A DNA stretch of 7,205 nucleotides. It comes from Candidatus Woesearchaeota archaeon (lineage in GTDB: Archaea; Nanobdellota; Nanobdellia; UBA10117; WJKY01). The notes under the pieces are model-generated. The model did not search any database. It had not been told where the DNA came from and worked only from the letters and a program-made list of their open reading frames with translations. Position numbers and translations under genes: made by a program. The first letter of the stretch is position 1, and each line of letters starts with the position of its first letter. This document shows, piece by piece, positions 5,255-7,205 of this stretch. The DNA is taken from contig WJKY01000004.1 of assembly GCA_014728835.1 (NCBI GenBank), forward strand, positions 1 to 7,205, in the 5' to 3' direction.

Positions 5255-5446
5255 ATGGCAAAAAAGAAAATTACTAAGAAAAAAAGTTCAAATGACGAGC
5301 AAATTGGATTTCATAAAGGTGCTGTTGCTACACTATTAAAAGAGAGACAAGAATTAGCTAAAATGGTTCAGATTGTTGATTCTTTATTAAAAGCGCACGC
5401 TAATGAGTTGAAAAAACTTGGTGTAGATATTACAGGTAAAAAATAA
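5255..5446 (+). CDS. Small basic helical protein (63 aa), unrecognised
   Basis: Begins MAKKKITKKKSSNDEQIGFH and continues with a long amphipathic helix-like stretch (KGAVATLLKERQELAKMVQI, 21-40, then VDSLLKAHANELKKLGV, 41-57). The Lys-rich N-terminal dozen residues are probably disordered and may bind nucleic acid; leucine and valine spacing in 21-57 suggests a coiled coil or dimer. I do not recognise the family. The ORF is credible because its ATG lies about 30 bases from a good TATA palindrome and its codon use matches the neighbours. It is the first gene of a plus-strand unit with the aCPSF2-like RNase, whose ancestral ATG at 5454 lies seven bases after its stop, so a link to RNA processing is possible but is inference. 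Confidence 0.75.
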   Translation: MAKKKITKKKSSNDEQIGFHKGAVATLLKERQELAKMVQIVDSLLKAHANELKKLGVDITGKK

Positions 5447-5462
5447 TCTAATCATGGGTGTT

Positions 5463-5490
5463 AATATTCATTGTCTCGGAGGATTTAGAG
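5463..5490 (+). repeat. Direct repeat, upstream copy (28 bases exact)
   Basis: Identical over 28 bases to 5556-5583, starting AATATTCATTG and ending GATTTAGAG; three more bases on the left match with one mismatch (GTT versus GTA). The offset of 93 bases is a multiple of three. The repeat covers codons for NIHCLGGFR. Confidence 0.95.
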
Positions 5491-5534
5491 GTCTGCTGCT
5501 GCAGACGTCAGCGAGCGCATTAGTTAAATGCACT
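5491..5534 (+). other. Two adjacent hairpins in the spacer between the direct repeats
   Basis: GTCTGC-TGCT-GCAGAC (5491-5506) is a perfect 6-bp stem with a 4-base loop. AGCGCAT (5514-5520) pairs with ATGCACT (5528-5534) around a 7-base loop, 7 bp with one C/A mismatch. Together they fill the first 44 bases of the unique spacer. The GC-rich composition of 5491-5518 differs sharply from the AT-rich genes on both sides. Confidence 0.7.
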
Positions 5535-5540
5535 TAAAAG

Positions 5541-6800
5541 GTGAAACTTATTGTAAATATTCATTGTCTCGGAGGATTTAGAGAAGTAGGTAGAAACGGA
5601 GTTTTAGTTGAATCTTCTAAAAATGTTTTGCTTGATTATGGTTTAAAGGTTGAAAATGCAGGAAAACCAAAACATCCTAATAGAGAAGTTGATGCTTTAT
5701 TTGTTGCCCACGGACACTTAGATCATCTTGGTCTTGCGCCTGCCATATATAGACAATACAAATGTCCTGTTTATGTTACTGGTCCTACATTAGATCTTTC
5801 TAATCTTTTACTTAGAGACAGTCTAAAAATTGCAAAATTAAAAGGTATGCCAAGACATTATTCAGCTACAGACATAGTAAACTTACACAAAGGCGAAAAA
5901 AGAATTCATTATGGTGATGAAATAAAAGTTGGTAGAAAGGTTAAAGTTGATGTTTGGGATGCCGGACACATGCCAGGCAGTTGCATGTTTGTTGTAAAAA
6001 CACGCGGCAAAAAAATTCTTTATACAAGTGATTTTAAAATCAAAAGCACGCGTTTGGTTAATGGTGCGCGGTTTGATGCCAAGAACATTGATGTTGTTTT
6101 GATGGAGACTACTTATAGTTCAAGAAATCACCCGCCGCGAAAAAAAACAGAAAAAGAATTATTTCAAGATGTTAAAAATACAATTGATAAAGGTGGGATT
6201 GCTTTGCTGCCTTCGTTTGCAATTAGAGCACCTGAGCTTTTAATGGTCTTAAATGATTTTGGTGCTGATTTTCCAGTTTACTTAGATGGCATGGCAAAAA
6301 GTGCAACTGATATTTTCCTAAGACATCCTAAATTTTTAAGAAAACCAAAAGCTTTGAAAGCTGCAACTGAAAAAGTTATTCCTCTGTTCTCACAAGAGGA
6401 AAGAAACAATGCTTTGAAAGAACCATGTGCTATTGTAACTACTGGTGGTTGTATGGAAGGTGGACCAATTATTCATTATATTAAAAAATTATATTCAGAT
6501 TCTAACAGCAGTTTAATAATGACTGGTTTTCAAATTCCTGGGACAGCAGGCAGATATTTAGTTGATACAAACAGATTTGTACATGATAACATGGATTTAA
6601 AATTAAAAATGCGAATGTCTCAGTATGACATGAGTGCGCACGCTGGCAGAGATGAATTAATAAAATTTGTAAAAAAAATAAATCCAAAAAAAGTGCTTTG
6701 TATGCATGGCGAATATTGTAAAAAATTTGCAACAGAATTAAACAGCAGATTTGAGTTAGATGCTATGGCTCCTAAAAACGGTGATGTAATTAAGATTTAA
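5541..6800 (+). CDS. aCPSF2-like metallo-beta-lactamase/beta-CASP ribonuclease
   Basis: A 419-residue protein of the MBL/beta-CASP RNA nuclease family with no N-terminal KH domain, the aCPSF2 layout. Metal and active-site motifs are all present: HGHLDH (57-62), H143 in AGHMPGS, D164 in YTSDF, beta-CASP motif A METTY (188-192), motif B MSAHAGRDEL (364-373; H367) and motif C MHGE (388-391). GFREVGRNGVLVES (12-25) and GPTLDLSNLLLRDS (81-94) are typical of this archaeal branch, which degrades or trims RNA from the 5' end or cuts it internally. The GTG at 5541 is the first in-frame start after the TAA at 5535; it has neither a ribosome binding site nor a well-placed TATA box. The GGTG here would instead suit an ATT at 5550. 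The natural start may have been the ATG at 5454 (see the duplicated fragment). Confidence 0.9.
   Translation: MKLIVNIHCLGGFREVGRNGVLVESSKNVLLDYGLKVENAGKPKHPNREVDALFVAHGHLDHLGLAPAIYRQYKCPVYVTGPTLDLSNLLLRDSLKIAKLKGMPRHYSATDIVNLHKGEKRIHYGDEIKVGRKVKVDVWDAGHMPGSCMFVVKTRGKKILYTSDFKIKSTRLVNGARFDAKNIDVVLMETTYSSRNHPPRKKTEKELFQDVKNTIDKGGIALLPSFAIRAPELLMVLNDFGADFPVYLDGMAKSATDIFLRHPKFLRKPKALKAATEKVIPLFSQEERNNALKEPCAIVTTGGCMEGGPIIHYIKKLYSDSNSSLIMTGFQIPGTAGRYLVDTNRFVHDNMDLKLKMRMSQYDMSAHAGRDELIKFVKKINPKKVLCMHGEYCKKFATELNSRFELDAMAPKNGDVIKI
5556..5583 (+). repeat. Direct repeat, downstream copy (28 bases exact)
   Basis: Second copy of 5463-5490, lying inside the RNase gene (codons 6-15). It continues into the conserved REVGRNGVLVE coding sequence, so this copy belongs to the functional gene. 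Confidence 0.95.
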
Positions 6801-6991
6801 TTACTTCTTGTTGAACGAATACCTTTTTTCTCTGCATGTTCTTGTTTTAACAAACCTGTAATTTGCTTTATCTTTTTTGTATCTTTTTCAGGTTCATGTG
6901 GTTGTGCAGGTTCTGCTTTTTTCTTAGATCTCTCAACCAAAGCTTTTACAAACTCGGCGCTTTTTTTCCTCATTATCTTTCTATTTTTCAT
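6797..6991 (-). CDS. Small basic protein (64 aa), unrecognised
   Basis: Begins MKNRKIMRKKSAEFVKALVE, with a Lys-rich helix-like first half, a Pro/Glu-rich linker (EPAQPHEPEKD, 27-37) and a second Lys-rich helix (TKKIKQITGLLKQEHAEKKG, 38-57). No family is recognised. It converges on the RNase gene and overlaps it by four bases. The ATG at 6991 is about 25 bases from a TATA-like box (7012-7020) and has no ribosome binding site, which fits the leaderless starts of neighbouring genes; a second ATG (residue 7) is a less likely start. AT-rich codon use matches the neighbourhood. A small RNA- or ribosome-associated protein is only a guess from the charge. Confidence 0.65.
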   Translation of the reverse strand: MKNRKIMRKKSAEFVKALVERSKKKAEPAQPHEPEKDTKKIKQITGLLKQEHAEKKGIRSTRSN

Positions 6992-7011
6992 GTAAAAACA
7001 AAAAAACTTGT

Positions 7012-7020
7012 AATATAAAA
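7012..7020. promoter_or_regulatory. TATA-like element between the 64-aa gene and the structured element
   Basis: AATATAAAA on the plus strand (TTTTATATT on the minus strand). It is about 25 bases from the minus-strand ATG at 6991 and about 26 bases from 7042-7044, where the closing helix of the structured element begins. It could serve both directions. Confidence 0.5.
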
Positions 7021-7043
7021 ATGTTATCTAAAGTGAGAATAAA

Positions 7044-7188
7044 GGTAGTGGGCTGGCCACTGACGATAAGAAAATCGCGTTTCCACTCTTCCCGAACCAG
7101 TTCGCGATTATTCCTCGCGAGCTCGGAACATAAGGAGGTAAATGACCCACCACCTAAATGCTGTCCAAACCGGAGGTAAGGACAGTAT
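7044..7188 (+). ncRNA. GC-rich structured element, probable non-coding RNA, family unknown; may continue past the window
   Basis: Composition changes abruptly from AT-rich to GC-rich here. Visible pairings: a closing helix GGTAGTGGG (7044-7052) with CCCACCACC (7146-7154), 9 bp with one A/C mismatch; GTTCGCGA (7100-7107) with TCGCGAGC (7115-7122), extended outward by TTCCCGA (7089-7095, one C bulged) with TCGGAA (7123-7128); and ATGCTGTCC (7158-7166) with GGACAGTAT (7180-7188), 9 bp with one G-U, looped by AAACCGGAGGTAA. AATCGCG (7073-7079) could alternatively pair with CGCGATT (7103-7109). In AT-rich genomes such GC-rich islands often mark RNA genes. TTCCCGAAC followed later by CTCGGAACATAAG recalls 5S rRNA loop C, but the rest does not fit 5S. 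I also found no RNase P or SRP RNA core motif. The plus strand is favoured by the TATA spacing. Confidence 0.55.
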
Positions 7189-7205
7189 ATTTTACAAGTT
7201 GTTGA

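Larger units (their letters stand above)
5454..5537 (+). pseudogene. Duplicated 5' fragment of the aCPSF2-like gene, now a 27-codon reading frame
   Basis: The frame ATG-GGT-GTT-AAT-ATT encodes MGVNIHCLGGFR, then leaves the family sequence (GLLLQTSASALVKCT) and stops at TAA 5535-5537. The first 12 residues repeat residues 5-14 (VNIHCLGGFR) of the RNase downstream, in the same frame 93 bases away. The present GTG start of the RNase lies only three bases after this stop. The simplest reading is that 5454 was the original start and an in-frame insertion or duplication split it off. It might still act as a translated leader peptide feeding ribosomes to the GTG at 5541. No ribosome binding site precedes the ATG. 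Confidence 0.6.

Noticed and set aside
5491..5583. Archaeal bulge-helix-bulge intron or integron attC site in the RNase 5' region
   Set aside because: I could not draw the two 3-base bulges around a 4-bp helix at plausible junctions, and the attC core pair (RYYYAAC/GTTRRRY) is not present as a matched pair. The direct-repeat explanation is simpler.
7044..7154. 5S rRNA with an insertion in loop C (CCCGAAC, then CTCGGAACATAAG, plus a closing helix about 111 bases long)
   Set aside because: The segment between these motifs is a hairpin insert, the helix II strands do not pair in the expected order, and no loop E/helix IV-V pattern follows inside the closing helix. The resemblance is kept as a note; an Rfam 5S scan would decide.
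7130..7205. Start of RNase P RNA or SRP RNA
   Set aside because: GGAGGTAAATGACCC is only loosely like the RNase P core GAGGAAAGUCC, and CCGGAGGTAAGG is only loosely like the SRP helix 8 loop; the flanking conserved bases are absent.
7142..7205. Coding start after GGAGGTAA (MTHHLNAVQTGGKDS, with a PP-loop-like TGGKDS)
   Set aside because: Only two bases separate GGAGGT from the ATG, the codons lie in paired RNA arms, and the motif match is weak without more sequence. If the frame stays open beyond the window it should be reconsidered.
6981..7205. Minus-strand frame open for 75 codons from the right edge to TAG at 6981
   Set aside because: It has no Met, its GC-rich codons are unlike those of neighbouring genes, and its last third runs through the promoter and start of the 64-aa gene. 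It is probably open by chance through the GC-rich element, though a 3' end of a gene from outside cannot be excluded.
1..7205. CRISPR array, tRNA gene or insertion sequence
   Set aside because: No regularly spaced repeat beyond the single 28-base pair, no tRNA T-loop plus acceptor pattern, and no transposase-like reading frame was seen.

Overview
The window looks like a piece of an AT-rich archaeal chromosome. The ribosomal protein is an archaeal-type uS2, and there is an archaeal presenilin homologue, a MEMO-family protein, an aCPSF2-like beta-CASP nuclease and an Ogg2-type glycosylase. Most genes start about 25 bases downstream of a TATA-like element with no leader, while a few downstream genes carry a textbook GGAGGT ribosome binding site. 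The compact layout, short genes and overlaps suggest a small-genome (DPANN-like, e.g. Woesearchaeota/Pacearchaeota) lineage. That placement is inference, since no marker was searched.

Layout. Bases 1-2094 are all on the minus strand. In transcription order they hold a pyrimidine-dimer glycosylase-like gene, a VIT1/CCC1-type metal transporter, a small encapsulin-type ferritin-like protein, a 43-residue basic protein, a ChaB-family protein and the start of an Ogg2 8-oxoguanine glycosylase that runs off the left edge. This block joins iron handling to repair of oxidative and UV damage. At 2095-2145 a shared palindromic TATA box separates it from plus-strand rpsB, followed by a MEMO-family gene. 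The MEMO gene overlaps tail-to-tail with a minus-strand HD-domain gene, which lies downstream of a minus-strand presenilin-family intramembrane protease. A second shared palindromic TATA box (5220-5229) separates the protease from a plus-strand 63-residue protein and an aCPSF2-like RNase. A short convergent basic gene (6797-6991) follows. The last 165 bases form a GC-rich, strongly structured element.

Most unusual points. (1) The 5' end of the aCPSF2-like gene is duplicated: an exact 28-base direct repeat at 93-base spacing flanks a 65-base spacer whose first 44 bases form two adjacent hairpins, and the upstream copy opens an in-frame 27-codon reading frame that stops 3 bases before the present GTG start. 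(2) The element at 7044-7188 has a 9-bp closing helix, a long internal hairpin and a second 9-bp hairpin, contains GGAGGTAA twice, and lies about 26 bases from its own TATA-like box; I could not assign it to a known RNA family. (3) TATA-like elements sit between divergent units at three places and could fire in both directions.
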